A DNA stretch of 51,841 nt from NCBI RefSeq assembly GCF_018682675.1, contig NZ_JAFMTR010000016.1, positions 1 through 51,841 of the forward strand, read 5' to 3'. Origin of the DNA: Sphingopyxis soli (GTDB taxonomy: Bacteria; Pseudomonadota; Alphaproteobacteria; Sphingomonadales; Sphingomonadaceae). The notes under the pieces were generated by a model. The model made no database searches and was not told the DNA's origin. It worked only from the letters and a program-made list of their open reading frames with translations. Made by a program: the position numbers and the translations under genes. Shown piece after piece: positions 16,361-24,799 of this stretch (the stretch's first letter is position 1; each line of letters begins with the position of its first letter).

Positions 16361-17169
16361 TCAAGCCTTACGCGGAGGTGATCGGCGATCCGATCGCCCA
16401 TTCGAAATCGCCGTTGATCCACGGCTTCTGGATCGAAGCACTCGGCCTCGACGGTGATTATCGCCGCGCACATGTGACGCCTGACGATCTCGTTTCCTAT
16501 ATCGCTGAACGCAGAGCCGATCCCGACTGGCGCGGCTGCAACGTGACCCTTCCGCACAAGGTGGCGGTGATGGACATGGTGGACGACCCCGGTGATATCC
16601 GCGGCACGATCGGCGCGATGAATACGATCGTGCGCCAGCCCGACGGGTCGCTGATCGGCACCAACACCGACGCAGCGGGCTTTTATGCTCCGCTCGCCGA
16701 ACTCGACCTCGAAGGCGCGCCGGTTGCGGTCGTTGGTGCTGGCGGTGCGGCGCGCGCGGTGCTCTTTGCCCTCGCACGGGCGGGCGCCGGCCATGTGACC
16801 ATCCTCAACCGCTCGCCGCTGAAAGCAATGGGCCTGCTCGCGACCTTCGGGCTCAAGGGCGAGGTCGTCGGGCTCGACGCCGCGCTGCCGCCGGTGTCGC
16901 TGCTCGTGAACGGCAGCAGCCTTGGCATGACCGGCCAGCCGCCGCTCGATCTCGACCTGTCACCCCTTCCCGAAGGCGCGATCGTCTATGATCTCGTTTA
17001 TGCCCCGCTTCAGACCAGCCTCCTCAAGGCCGCCGAGGCGCGCGGGCTCGATACCGTCGACGGGCTCGACATGCTGATCGGCCAGGCCGCGCTGGCCTTC
17101 GAACTATTCTTCGGCCGCTCGCCGCCCGAAGGCCGCGACGATGAATTGCGTGCCTTGCTCACGGCATGA
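16357..17169 (+). CDS. aroE: Shikimate dehydrogenase AroE
   Basis: A 270-residue NADPH-dependent enzyme that reduces 3-dehydroshikimate to shikimate. Substrate-binding residues are in GDPIAHSKSPLIH and NVTLPHKVAV (the catalytic lysine). The nucleotide-binding loop is VVGAGGAARAVLFAL, and GTNTDAAGF holds the catalytic aspartate. The ATG at 16357 overlaps the maf stop; the frame continues upstream without conserved sequence. Its end overlaps coaE by four bases. Confidence 0.96.
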   Translation: MIKPYAEVIGDPIAHSKSPLIHGFWIEALGLDGDYRRAHVTPDDLVSYIAERRADPDWRGCNVTLPHKVAVMDMVDDPGDIRGTIGAMNTIVRQPDGSLIGTNTDAAGFYAPLAELDLEGAPVAVVGAGGAARAVLFALARAGAGHVTILNRSPLKAMGLLATFGLKGEVVGLDAALPPVSLLVNGSSLGMTGQPPLDLDLSPLPEGAIVYDLVYAPLQTSLLKAAEARGLDTVDGLDMLIGQAALAFELFFGRSPPEGRDDELRALLTA

Positions 17170-17789
17170 GGTTCCACAAGCATCTCGGCGCGCGGCTTCG
17201 CCGTCCGTTTATTCTCGGGCTTACCGGGTCGATCGGGATGGGCAAGTCGACCGCTGCCAGTATGTTCGAGCGCGAGGGCGTGCCGGTGTTCGACGCGGAT
17301 GCCGAGGTGCACCGCCTACAAGGTCCGGGCGGCGCTCTGGTCGCCGCGATCGAGGCGCGCTTTCCCGGCACCACCGGCCCCCAAGGCGTCGACCGGCAAA
17401 AACTCGGTGCGCACGTCCTTGGCAACACCCACGAACTCGCCGCGCTCGAAGCGATCGTCCACCCCGCGGTGGCGAAGGCGCAACATCGATTCCTGATGCG
17501 CCACCGCGCGCGCGATGTCGTCATCCTCGACATCCCGCTGCTCTTCGAAAAGGGCGGCTGGCGCCGAGTCGGGGCGATCGCCGTCGTCTCGGCGCCGGTG
17601 TGGATGCAGACGAGACGGGTGATGCGCCGGCCCGGGATGACGCGCGCCAAGCTGAAGGCGATTCGCCACCTGCAGGTGCCCGACCGCGTCAAGCGCGCGC
17701 GCGCCGATTTCGTCATCGAAACGGGGCGTCCGAAAAGCTATACCCACCGCCAGATTCGCGCCATCGCCTCTTGTTTCCGAGCGCGATAG
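17166..17789 (+). CDS. coaE: Dephospho-CoA kinase CoaE
   Basis: A 207-residue kinase for the last step of coenzyme A synthesis (3'-phosphorylation of dephospho-CoA). The P-loop is LGLTGSIGMGKST, followed by PVFDADAEVHRL and the lid/CoA region VVILDIPLLFEKG. It has an N-terminal extension of about 15 residues (MRFHKHLGARLRRPF) before the core, set by the ATGA overlap with aroE. A later start is possible, but no methionine lies nearby. Confidence 0.95.
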   Translation: MRFHKHLGARLRRPFILGLTGSIGMGKSTAASMFEREGVPVFDADAEVHRLQGPGGALVAAIEARFPGTTGPQGVDRQKLGAHVLGNTHELAALEAIVHPAVAKAQHRFLMRHRARDVVILDIPLLFEKGGWRRVGAIAVVSAPVWMQTRRVMRRPGMTRAKLKAIRHLQVPDRVKRARADFVIETGRPKSYTHRQIRAIASCFRAR

Positions 17790-17808
17790 GGTCCAGATTG
17801 ATCCTTCG

Positions 17809-18510
17809 ATGCGTGAGATAATATTCGATACCGAAACTACGGGGCTCGATCCCAAAACCGGGGACAGGCTGGTCGAAATCGGGTGCGTTGAATTGATCGA
17901 CCGACGCGAAACGGGCGTCACCTTTCACGCCTATTTCAATCCCGAACGCGACATGCCCGCCGCCGCCGAAGCCGTGCACGGCCTGTCGATCCAGTTCCTG
18001 TCGGACAAGCCGCTGTTCGCGGCTCGTGTCGACGAGCTGATGGAGTTTCTGGGCGATGCGCCGATGGTGGCGCACAATGCCGCCTTCGACTTCGGCTTCA
18101 TCAACGCCGAGTTGATGCTCGCGGGGCGTCCCCCGCTCGACATGAACCGGATGCGGTGCACGGTCCAGATGGCGCGCAAGCTGCATCCGGGCGCGAAGCA
18201 CAGCCTCGACGCGCTCTGCACGCGCTACGGCATCGACCGCAGCCACCGCATCAAGCATGGCGCGCTGCTCGACGCCGAGCTTCTCGCGCACCTCTATATC
18301 GAAATGACCGGCGGCCGGCAGATCGGGCTGGGCCTCGCGGCGCAATCGGCAGACGCAGGGCGTTCGCTCGCGGCCGATCCCGTGCGTGCGGCGGCTCCCG
18401 CCCGCGCGTTCCGCGAGCCCCGGCCGCATGGTGCCACAGCCGCCGAGCTGGCGCGCCACACCGAGTTCGTCGCCGCACTGAACCAACCTTTGTGGCACGA
18501 TAGCCCGTAG
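17809..18510 (+). CDS. dnaQ: DNA polymerase III epsilon subunit (3'-5' exonuclease)
   Basis: A 233-residue proofreading exonuclease of the replicative polymerase. The DEDDh motifs are clear: FDTETTGLD (Exo I), HNAAFDFGFINAEL (Exo II) and HGALLDAELLA (Exo III with His and Asp). The C-terminal tail after about residue 180 is Ala/Arg-rich and probably links to the alpha subunit. It lies 19 bases after coaE in the conserved maf-aroE-coaE-dnaQ order, so replication and primary metabolism genes share one transcript at the origin. Confidence 0.96.
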   Translation: MREIIFDTETTGLDPKTGDRLVEIGCVELIDRRETGVTFHAYFNPERDMPAAAEAVHGLSIQFLSDKPLFAARVDELMEFLGDAPMVAHNAAFDFGFINAELMLAGRPPLDMNRMRCTVQMARKLHPGAKHSLDALCTRYGIDRSHRIKHGALLDAELLAHLYIEMTGGRQIGLGLAAQSADAGRSLAADPVRAAAPARAFREPRPHGATAAELARHTEFVAALNQPLWHDSP

Positions 18511-18552
18511 CGGCCTCCCCGCCGCTCGCGCGACCCTGGAAGGAGAAGAAAA

Positions 18553-19131
18553 ATGGAAATCCGCGTCTCTGGCCACCAGATCGAAACCGGCGAAGCGCTG
18601 CAGGCGCACGTGTCGGACCGGATGAACGCGATTGCCGACAAATATTTCTCGCGGGCGATCGGGGCGCACGCGACCTTCGGAAAAGGGCCGCACGACAGTT
18701 TTCAGTGCGACATCGTCGCGCATGTGATGCAGGGGCTGGTGCTCAAGGGGCACGGCCAGGCGCAGGACGCCCATGTCGCGTTCGAGGGTGCGGCCGAGCG
18801 CATCGAAAAGCAGCTTAGACGCTATATGCGCCGACTGAAGGACCGCAACAGCACCGCCGGCGCCGCCTTGGCTGCCTCGCTCGACGAGATCGAGGACAAC
18901 GCCAGCTACACCGTTTTCGACGGCGGGACCGAGGAAGAGGATGCGGGCGACGCGCCCGCGATCATCGCCGAAACGCGCGTCGACATTCCGACCAGCAGCG
19001 TGTCCGACGCGGTCATGATGCTCGACCTTCGCAACACCAACGCCTTGCTCTTCGTGAACAGCAAGACCGGTTCGCATAACATGGTCTACCGGCGCGAGGA
19101 TGGCACGATCGGTTGGGTCGAACCCCGCTAG
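18553..19131 (+). CDS. hpf: Ribosome hibernation-promoting factor, long form
   Basis: A 192-residue HPF/YfiA protein. The N-terminal domain (MEIRVSGHQIETGEALQAHVSDRMNAIADKYF) binds the 30S decoding site. A linker of about 30 acidic residues leads to the C-terminal dimerisation domain (AVMMLDLRNTNALLFVNSKTG and MVYRREDGTIGWVEP). The long form makes 100S ribosome dimers during starvation. The ATG has AAGGAG upstream. rpoN, its frequent upstream neighbour, is absent here, but ptsN follows. Confidence 0.95.
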   Translation: MEIRVSGHQIETGEALQAHVSDRMNAIADKYFSRAIGAHATFGKGPHDSFQCDIVAHVMQGLVLKGHGQAQDAHVAFEGAAERIEKQLRRYMRRLKDRNSTAGAALAASLDEIEDNASYTVFDGGTEEEDAGDAPAIIAETRVDIPTSSVSDAVMMLDLRNTNALLFVNSKTGSHNMVYRREDGTIGWVEPR

Positions 19132-19305
19132 GACGATCGCAGCAGGACAAAGGACTGGATTTTCTCCACCATCCGGCCTAAGGGCCGCGCCCAACGATGC
19201 CCGATGCTGGGATGGCGGGGGCCTGCCACGACGGATCCGTGATCGTTTGCCCGCAGGATGTCCTGATCGGCAACGAACCGGCGTTTTACAGATTTGACCA
19301 AAGTG

Positions 19306-19770
19306 ATGAACCTTTCTTCCCTTCTCTACCCGGCGACCGTGCGTGCGCATGTGCAGCTCGACTCGAAAAAGGCGCTCTTCCCTTTCGTCGGCGACCTTGC
19401 GAGCCGTTCGCTCGGCCTCGACGCCGGCGAAGTCAGCGAGGCGCTGCTCGAGCGCGAGCGGCTGGGCTCGACGGGTTTCGGGCGCGGGATTGCGCTCCCG
19501 CACGCCAAGATGGCGGATCTGACGGGAGTCCGCGGCCTCTTCCTGCAACTCGCGCGGCCCATCGACTTCCAGGCGGTCGACGGGCTCCCGGTCGATCTGC
19601 TCTTCGTGCTGCTCTCGCCGCTCGACGCCGGCGCCGACCATCTGAAAGCGCTGGCGGGCGTGTCGCGGATGCTCCGCAACGACAATTTCGCCGAGCGGCT
19701 GCGCGGCGCGAAGAGCGACGAAGCGCTTTATGCTTTGCTCGCCGACGCCGAAACGCGTGACGCGGCATAA
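19306..19770 (+). CDS. ptsN: PTS IIA-like nitrogen regulatory protein PtsN
   Basis: A 154-residue EIIA(Ntr) domain protein of the nitrogen-related phosphotransferase system. The phosphorylation site is His66 in FGRGIALPHAK. Other family blocks are ALLERERLGSTGFG and LLFVLLSPLDAGADHLKALAGVSRML. I chose ATG 19306; TTG 19294 and GTG 19303 are also in frame, and no start has a good ribosome binding site. It follows hpf after 174 bases, matching the usual hpf-ptsN pair. Confidence 0.93.
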   Translation: MNLSSLLYPATVRAHVQLDSKKALFPFVGDLASRSLGLDAGEVSEALLERERLGSTGFGRGIALPHAKMADLTGVRGLFLQLARPIDFQAVDGLPVDLLFVLLSPLDAGADHLKALAGVSRMLRNDNFAERLRGAKSDEALYALLADAETRDAA

Positions 19771-19791
19771 CGTCGCGCGCCGGATTTTCCC

Positions 19792-20130
19792 GTGACGCGG
19801 CTCAAGAGCCGGTTTCTCGTCGATCTGCTGATGCGCCGCACCGAGGCGGCCGGCGGCTTTGCAGCCGTGCTCGCCAAGGGCGACGACACGTCGGGCGTGA
19901 TTCTTGTCCAGTGCAGCGATCGCGGTGAACCCGGACCGCTGCTGGAACGGCGCTTTTCAATCGATGGCACCTATATCTGGGAGTCCGTGGGCCCCGATGA
20001 CCCAAAGGATGGTGAATCGCGCGAAAACTATCGCGAGCGGCGACGAAAGGCCGATCCCGATCTGTGGATCATCGAACTGGATATCGCAGATGCGCCACGA
20101 CTCGTCGCGGAGTGGGCCGCGTTAACTTGA
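19792..20130 (+). CDS. DUF1491 family protein
   Basis: A 112-residue protein from a GTG start: MTRLKSRFLVDLLMRRTEAAGGFAAVLAKGD, then FSIDGTYIWESVG and a charged RENYRERRRKADPDLWIIELDIAD. This matches the alphaproteobacterial DUF1491 family. No catalytic residues or known role. It lies 21 bases after ptsN and may be co-transcribed. Confidence 0.83.
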   Translation: MTRLKSRFLVDLLMRRTEAAGGFAAVLAKGDDTSGVILVQCSDRGEPGPLLERRFSIDGTYIWESVGPDDPKDGESRENYRERRRKADPDLWIIELDIADAPRLVAEWAALT

Positions 20131-20327
20131 CTCTGTTGCGTCGCACAATAGGTGCCGCGCACCCCATAACGCGTAGGTCGTTCCGAGGGTTGCGACGCTT
20201 CGGCGAAGCACCCGGCAAAACGGTTCGGACACGCAGTCGGGTGACGGCCGCAGGCGGCACTGAGCCAGATTAGCTCGCCCGCCTGTTCTTTGGTTTCGGT
20301 CCGTCATCTGCCCTTTTGACGGAATAT

Positions 20328-20993
20328 ATGAGTCGCATTCTGAACGTGGCCGGTTTGGCTGCCGTCGGCATGACTGCCGTGGCCGCGCTTTCACTGGCCG
20401 AACCGGGTTTCGCCAGCGATCTTGCTGAAAGCGCAAATCCCCCCGCCATCACGCAGCCGCTTGCCGAAACGACGGCGACCGGGCCGACGGCGGACCTGTC
20501 GACCGAAGCCCAGACGCCGGTCGAGCCAACCCCCGAAATCAAGGACGAATCCACCGTCGAGCCCAAGGCGGCTCCGCTGGACGTCGACACGCTTGCCGAA
20601 CTCGTCGCCGCGACCCCGCGGCCAGCCGATCTGGACGATGAACTGCGCTGCCTTGCCGGTGCGGTCTATTTCGAATCGCGTGGCGAATCGCTCGCCGGCC
20701 AACTCGCGGTTGCCCATGTCGTGATCAATCGCGCCAAGTCGGGCCGTTTCCCCAAGAGCCTGTGTGGCGTCGTCCACCAACCGAGCCAGTTCAGCTTCGT
20801 GCGCGGCGGCCGGATGCCCGCGGTGCGCAATGGCGCGCAGTGGAACAACGCCGTTGCAATCGCCCAGATCGCGCGCGACGGCAGCTGGAAGAACCAGGCG
20901 CCGGGTGCGCTGTTCTTCCATGCCCGCTATGTCTCGCCCGGCTGGCGCAAGACGCGCGTCGCTGCGATCGACAATCATATCTTCTATCGTTGA
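20328..20993 (+). CDS. Cell wall hydrolase (SleB-like, Hydrolase_2)
   Basis: A 221-residue exported protein. It has an N-terminal hydrophobic signal (VAGLAAVGMTAVAALSLAEPGFA), a Pro/Thr/Glu-rich linker (about 35-90), then a Hydrolase_2 domain with LAGAVYFESRGESLAGQLAVAHVVINRAKSG. The Glu in YFESRGE is the likely catalytic acid of this lytic-transglycosylase-like family, first known from spore cortex enzymes. It should cleave peptidoglycan in the periplasm. The ATG at 20328 follows ACGGA; a TTG at 20316 is less likely. A strong hairpin follows the gene. Confidence 0.92.
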   Translation: MSRILNVAGLAAVGMTAVAALSLAEPGFASDLAESANPPAITQPLAETTATGPTADLSTEAQTPVEPTPEIKDESTVEPKAAPLDVDTLAELVAATPRPADLDDELRCLAGAVYFESRGESLAGQLAVAHVVINRAKSGRFPKSLCGVVHQPSQFSFVRGGRMPAVRNGAQWNNAVAIAQIARDGSWKNQAPGALFFHARYVSPGWRKTRVAAIDNHIFYR

Positions 20994-21000
20994 TGGTCCA

Positions 21001-21030
21001 GGGCGGGATCCGATCCCGCCCTTGCCCTTT
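21001..21030 (+). terminator. Terminator after cell wall hydrolase gene
   Basis: GGGCGGGA (21001-21008), loop TCCGA, TCCCGCCC (21014-21021), then TTGCCCTTT. Strong stem with an interrupted T-tract. Confidence 0.7.
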
Positions 21031-21110
21031 CGGGACGGCCCGCGCCTCCTTGTCAAGCTTTACGCATCCCGTTCATTGCCAAGCCATTATTCGTGGCGCA
21101 TGATCGCCCG

Positions 21111-21719
21111 ATGATGCATCATCTTTCCGTCGCCCTGCTCTCTGCAGCGGCGCTCGCGCTCGGCGGCTGTGCGACGGCCGTGCCGCCGGTCGAAGTCACC
21201 CGGTTTCACAATGCCATCCCCGGCTGGGCGCCTGGCACGCGCTACGCGATCCAGACCGCCCCGCTCGACGATCCGGCCGCGATGCCGTCGATCGAATGGA
21301 ACAGCTATCGCGCTGCGGTCGAACAGCAGTTGCAGCGACAGGGTCTCGTCGCCGCGGGCGCCAATGAAACCGCGCCGCTTCGCGTCCGCGTCGGCTTCGA
21401 TCGCTCGTTGCAACTCGATGGCGCGCGGCGCTCGCCCGTCTCCGTCGGGGTCGGCGGTTCGACCGGCAGCTATGGTTCGGGCGTCGGGCTCGGCATCGGC
21501 TTCAATCTCGGCGGCGGGCCCAAGCGGATGGCCGACCTCCAGCTTTCGGTGCGCATCGACGATGCCGCGACCGGGCAGGCGCTGTGGGAGGGTCGTGCGC
21601 TCACCGCGGTGCCGGTGAAGGCTCCGGCGGCGCAGCCGAGTCTCGCGGCGGCGAAATTGGCGGAGGCGCTATTCAAGGACTTCCCCGGCGAATCGGGACG
21701 CACTATCAGCGTCCCATGA
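21111..21719 (+). CDS. DUF4136 domain lipoprotein
   Basis: A 202-residue lipoprotein. [20 protein letters not shown] ends in the lipobox L-G-G-C. The mature part resembles DUF4136: [38 protein letters not shown], a Gly/Ser-rich stretch ([20 protein letters not shown]), then [22 protein letters not shown]. The outer membrane is the likely location. I chose the paired ATG at 21111; upstream GTG 21093 lies before the signal. It overlaps the carboxypeptidase gene by ATGA. Function unknown. Confidence 0.85.
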   Translation: MMHHLSVALLSAAALALGGCATAVPPVEVTRFHNAIPGWAPGTRYAIQTAPLDDPAAMPSIEWNSYRAAVEQQLQRQGLVAAGANETAPLRVRVGFDRSLQLDGARRSPVSVGVGGSTGSYGSGVGLGIGFNLGGGPKRMADLQLSVRIDDAATGQALWEGRALTAVPVKAPAAQPSLAAAKLAEALFKDFPGESGRTISVP

Positions 21720-22831
21720 CCATCAGCATCAACGCCGCTTTCGACAGCGGCAACATCGTCGTGGATTCGGTCGACGGTACGTCGGCGCGTCTGTCGATCC
21801 GCAAGGATCGCGAATCCGATTTCTATCAATGGTTCCACTTCCGCGTTGCGTGCAACGTCGGCGACGAACTTGACCTCGCCATCGGCGGTCTCGCCGGGTC
21901 GGCCTATCCCGACGGCTGGCCGGGCTATGCCGTCTGCGCGAGCAGCGATCGCGAACATTGGTTCCGTCTCGAGACCAGCTATGATGCGGCTGCCGGCGAG
22001 CTCGCGATCCGGCATACCGCCGAAAGCCCGATCCTGTGGCTTGCCTATTTCGCGCCCTATTCGATGGAACGGCACCACGACCTGATAGCCTCGGTTGCCG
22101 AGTGCGAGGCGGTGACCTATCGCTGCCTCGGCACCAGCCTCGAGGGCCAGCCGATCGACTGCATCGAACTCGGCACCGGCAGGACGCAGGTGTGGCTCTA
22201 TGCGCGCCAGCACCCCGGCGAATCGATGGCGGAATGGTGGATGGAAGGCGCACTCGAAAAGCTCGTCGATCCCGCCGATCCCTATGCGCGATCGCTGCGG
22301 CAGAAGTGCCGCTTCCATATCGTGCCGAACATGAATCCCGACGGCTCGCGTCGCGGCCACCTCCGCACCAACTATGCGGGCGTGAACCTCAACCGCGAAT
22401 GGGATAATCCGACCGCCGAGCGCAGCCCCGAAGTGCTGGCGGTTCGTAACGCCATGGATGAAAGCGGGGTCGACTGGGCGATGGACGTCCATGGCGACGA
22501 GGCGATTCCCGCGGTGTTCCTTGCGGGGTTCGAGGGGATCAAATCGCTGAAGCCCGGCCAGATGGAGAAATATAAGGCGTTTGAAAAGGCGCTTGCTGCG
22601 AACACCCCCGATTTCCAGACGGACCTCGGCTATGCCGAATCGGCGCCGGGACAGGCGAATATGTCGATGTCGACAACCCAGCTCGCCGAACGGTTCGGCG
22701 CGGTGTCGATGACGCTGGAAATGCCGTTCAAGGATAATCGCGACCTGCCCGACCCGGTCCAGGGCTGGTCGCCCGAGCGGTCGAAGCTGCTCGCGCATGC
22801 CTGCCTGCAGACGCTGGACCAGCTACTGTGA
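21716..22831 (+). CDS. M14 family zinc carboxypeptidase (cytosolic carboxypeptidase-like)
   Basis: A 371-residue protein with no signal peptide. The N-terminal 130 residues form a beta-sandwich-like domain ([13 protein letters not shown] and FYQWFHFRV) typical of the AGBL/CCP-type M14 group. The catalytic domain has the zinc ligands HPGES (HxxE) and MDVHGDE (His), substrate residues NPDGSRRGH and NLNREW, and the catalytic Glu in MTLEMPFKD. Related bacterial enzymes trim C-terminal residues, including glutamates. ATGA and GTGA overlaps link it to the lipoprotein gene and to the acetyltransferase gene. Confidence 0.93.
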   Translation: MTISINAAFDSGNIVVDSVDGTSARLSIRKDRESDFYQWFHFRVACNVGDELDLAIGGLAGSAYPDGWPGYAVCASSDREHWFRLETSYDAAAGELAIRHTAESPILWLAYFAPYSMERHHDLIASVAECEAVTYRCLGTSLEGQPIDCIELGTGRTQVWLYARQHPGESMAEWWMEGALEKLVDPADPYARSLRQKCRFHIVPNMNPDGSRRGHLRTNYAGVNLNREWDNPTAERSPEVLAVRNAMDESGVDWAMDVHGDEAIPAVFLAGFEGIKSLKPGQMEKYKAFEKALAANTPDFQTDLGYAESAPGQANMSMSTTQLAERFGAVSMTLEMPFKDNRDLPDPVQGWSPERSKLLAHACLQTLDQLL

Positions 22832-23307
22832 GGTCGGACGCGGATGGCGCCTGGCGGATCGTCGAGGACGATCTGTCGGGTGCTTCCATCCGCGCATTGC
22901 TGGAGGTGCATTTTGCGGGGATGCTCGCGAACTCGCCGGCCGGCAGCTGCCATTTCCTCGATTTCGACGGGCTGCGCGCGGGCGACGTCACCTTCTGGTC
23001 GATCCACAAGGGCGATGAGCTCGCCGGATGCGGCGCGCTCAAGCGGCTCGATACCACGCATGGCGAGATCAAGTCGATGCGTACCGCAGAGGCGTTCCTG
23101 CGGCAGGGGGTAGCCGCGCGGATGCTGGGTCACATCATCGACAAGGCCCGCGCCCGCAGCTTCGAACGTCTCAGCCTCGAAACCGGCTCCGGCGCGGCGT
23201 TCGAGCCTGCCCTGGCGCTTTACCGGGCGCATGGCTTCATCGACTGCGAGCCGTTCGCCGACTACAAATCCGATCCGTTCAGCCGCTTCATGACCTACAC
23301 GCTCTGA
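22828..23307 (+). CDS. GNAT family N-acetyltransferase
   Basis: A 159-residue GCN5-related acetyltransferase. [24 protein letters not shown] covers the substrate strand, and [17 protein letters not shown] is the acetyl-CoA-binding motif A (Q/R-x-x-G-x-A/G). [24 protein letters not shown] is the usual end of the fold. The GTG start overlaps the carboxypeptidase stop as GTGA. The substrate is unknown; its pairing with a peptidase suggests peptides or amino acids. Confidence 0.92.
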   Translation: MRSDADGAWRIVEDDLSGASIRALLEVHFAGMLANSPAGSCHFLDFDGLRAGDVTFWSIHKGDELAGCGALKRLDTTHGEIKSMRTAEAFLRQGVAARMLGHIIDKARARSFERLSLETGSGAAFEPALALYRAHGFIDCEPFADYKSDPFSRFMTYTL

Positions 23308-23315
23308 CTACAAAA

Positions 23316-23350
23316 GCGGGGCCCGGAAGGGACTCCGGACCCCGCATATT
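23316..23350. terminator. Bidirectional terminator between GNAT and hsp20 genes
   Basis: GCGGGGCCCGG and CCGGACCCCGC (23316-23345) form an 11-bp stem with a single mismatch around an eight-base loop. ATATTTT follows on the plus strand, and TTTTG follows on the minus strand. It fits the tail-to-tail genes on either side. Confidence 0.85.
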
Positions 23351-23372
23351 TTCGGCCAAAGCGGACGCGCGG

Positions 23373-23825
23373 TTACGCGGCCTTCTTGTCCTCGATCACC
23401 GGCGTACCGCCGATCGCGATCTTGTGCGGCTTCATCGCCTCGGGCACTTCGCGCACCAGATCGATCGTCAGCAGCCCGTCGGCGAGGTCGGCGGTGTCGA
23501 CGCGCACGAAGTCGGCGAGCTGGAAGCGGCGCTCGAAGGCGCGCGTTGCGATACCGCTATAGAGCAGCTGACGCTCTTCACCCTCGGCGACCTGCGCCTT
23601 GCGGCCACTGACCGTCAGCATGTTCTGCTGCGCGGTGATGTCGATTTCGCTCGACTTGAAGCCGGCCACCGCGATGGTGATGCGAAAATGGTCGTCGCCC
23701 AGCTTTTCGATGTCGAACGGCGGATAATTTTCGGCACCCGAACCACCGGTTTCGAGGAAATCGAACAGACGGTCGAAACCGACGGTCGAACGGCGATAAG
23801 GGGTCCAGTCAAAGCTGTTGCGCAT
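23373..23825 (-). CDS. Small heat shock protein, Hsp20 family
   Basis: A 150-residue alpha-crystallin chaperone that holds unfolding proteins. It has MRNSFDWTPYRRSTVGFDRLFDFLE, typical of class A rhizobial/IbpA-type proteins, then the crystallin domain NYPPFDIEKLGDDHFRITIAVAGF to LADGLLTIDLVREVPE, and a C-terminal I-x-I-like KIAI motif. The leader contains a ROSE-like RNA thermometer (23835-23852) that covers the ribosome binding site AAGGAAGGA. A possible heat-shock sigma promoter lies further upstream. Confidence 0.95.
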   Translation of the reverse strand: MRNSFDWTPYRRSTVGFDRLFDFLETGGSGAENYPPFDIEKLGDDHFRITIAVAGFKSSEIDITAQQNMLTVSGRKAQVAEGEERQLLYSGIATRAFERRFQLADFVRVDTADLADGLLTIDLVREVPEAMKPHKIAIGGTPVIEDKKAA

Positions 23826-23834
23826 TGGTCATTC

Positions 23835-23852
23835 CTTCCTTTCAAAGCGAAG
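23835..23852 (-). promoter_or_regulatory. ROSE-like RNA thermometer hairpin at hsp20 start
   Basis: The transcript reads CUUCGCUUUGAAAGGAAG just before the start. UCGCU pairs with AGGA of the Shine-Dalgarno with the G bulged, which is exactly the conserved ROSE arrangement (UYGCU opposite AGGA). The flanking CUU/AAG pairs and a UGA loop complete it. A second hairpin (CGCGG...CCGCG) lies upstream. ROSE elements are known at small heat-shock genes in Alphaproteobacteria; the assignment here rests on the pairing seen. Confidence 0.78.
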
Positions 23853-23916
23853 TCACGGGACCGCGGTCGTTGGCCGCGATCGCCACCCGACCCCGTTCAG
23901 GCGGCCGGATGACGCC

Positions 23917-23945
23917 AATCTGGTAACCGCCGAAACCATTTCAAG
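23917..23945 (-). promoter_or_regulatory. Possible heat-shock sigma promoter for hsp20
   Basis: Minus strand CTTGAAA (23945-23939) equals the RpoH -35 consensus. The -10 region at about 14 bases spacing (ACCAGATT) is only a partial match to CCCCATNT. Confidence 0.35.
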
Positions 23946-24013
23946 GGGGCGTTGGCATTCGGCAAAAACCCGCGCTATGGGGCGGCGAATTTCCTCCATC
24001 CGAAGGACCGAAC

Positions 24014-24700
24014 ATGCCGCAGCTCATCCTCATCCGTCACGGCCAGTCGCAGTGGAATCTCGAAAACCGCTTCACCGGCTGGTGGGATGTCGACGTCACC
24101 GAAAAGGGCGCGGCCGAGGCGTGGGCGGCGGGCGAGCTGATGAAGGAAAAGGGCATTGCGCCCGACAGCTGCTTCACCTCGGTCCAGACGCGCGCGATCA
24201 AGACCCTCAATCTCGCGCTCGAGGCGATGGGCCGGCTCTGGCTGCCGGTAACGAAGGACTGGCGCCTCAACGAGCGCCATTACGGCGGGCTCACCGGGCT
24301 CGACAAGGCCGAAACCGCGGCGAAGCATGGCGACGAACAGGTGAAGATCTGGCGCCGCAGCTTCGACATCCCGCCGCCACCGCTCGACGCCGGATCGCCC
24401 TATGACCTGTCGGGCGATCCGCGTTACGCGGGCATCGCGATTCCCAACACCGAAAGCCTGAAGGATACGATCGCGCGCGTCCTGCCCTATTATGAAAGCG
24501 CGATCGCGCCGCAGCTCGCGGCGGGCAAGACGGTGTTGATCTCGGCGCACGGCAACAGCCTGCGCGCGCTGGTCAAGCATCTCTCGGGTATTTCGGACGC
24601 CGACATCACCGGGCTGGAAATTCCGACCGGACAGCCGATCGTCTATGAGCTCAACGACGACCTGACGGCGCGCGAGCGCTATTATCTGGACGAGCGGTAA
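24014..24700 (+). CDS. gpmA: 2,3-bisphosphoglycerate-dependent phosphoglycerate mutase
   Basis: A 228-residue glycolytic enzyme interconverting 3- and 2-phosphoglycerate. [20 protein letters not shown] contains the phosphohistidine; the conserved [15 protein letters not shown], the [10 protein letters not shown] block and the second histidine in [14 protein letters not shown] follow. Length is typical for bacterial dPGM (about 228-250). It is preceded by a divergent hsp20 gene and followed by a degenerate palindromic repeat. Confidence 0.96.
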   Translation: MPQLILIRHGQSQWNLENRFTGWWDVDVTEKGAAEAWAAGELMKEKGIAPDSCFTSVQTRAIKTLNLALEAMGRLWLPVTKDWRLNERHYGGLTGLDKAETAAKHGDEQVKIWRRSFDIPPPPLDAGSPYDLSGDPRYAGIAIPNTESLKDTIARVLPYYESAIAPQLAAGKTVLISAHGNSLRALVKHLSGISDADITGLEIPTGQPIVYELNDDLTARERYYLDER

Positions 24701-24712
24701 TTCCATCCGTCC

Positions 24713-24781
24713 CGTCGTTGCGGGCGCGGCAAAGAAATCCGGAGCGGAGCGTCGCTTCGTCGCCGCGCTTCTCGCAATGGC
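24713..24781. repeat. Degenerate palindromic intergenic repeat
   Basis: CGTCGTTGCGGGCGCGGC (24713-24730) is partly complementary to GCCGCGCTTCTCGCAATGGC (24762-24781), and AAATCCGG lies inside. It resembles the better copy at 46763-46895 (CGTCATTGCGAG ... GCAATCCAG). It lies between the convergent gpmA and dapD genes. Confidence 0.55.
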
Positions 24782-24799
24782 AAGGCGCGTGGCGTCGCG

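Noticed and set aside
20131..20327. TTGACT at about 20129 as a promoter for the cell wall hydrolase
   Set aside because: The matching -10 (TAGGTG) is poor and it lies almost 200 bases upstream; evidence is too weak to annotate.
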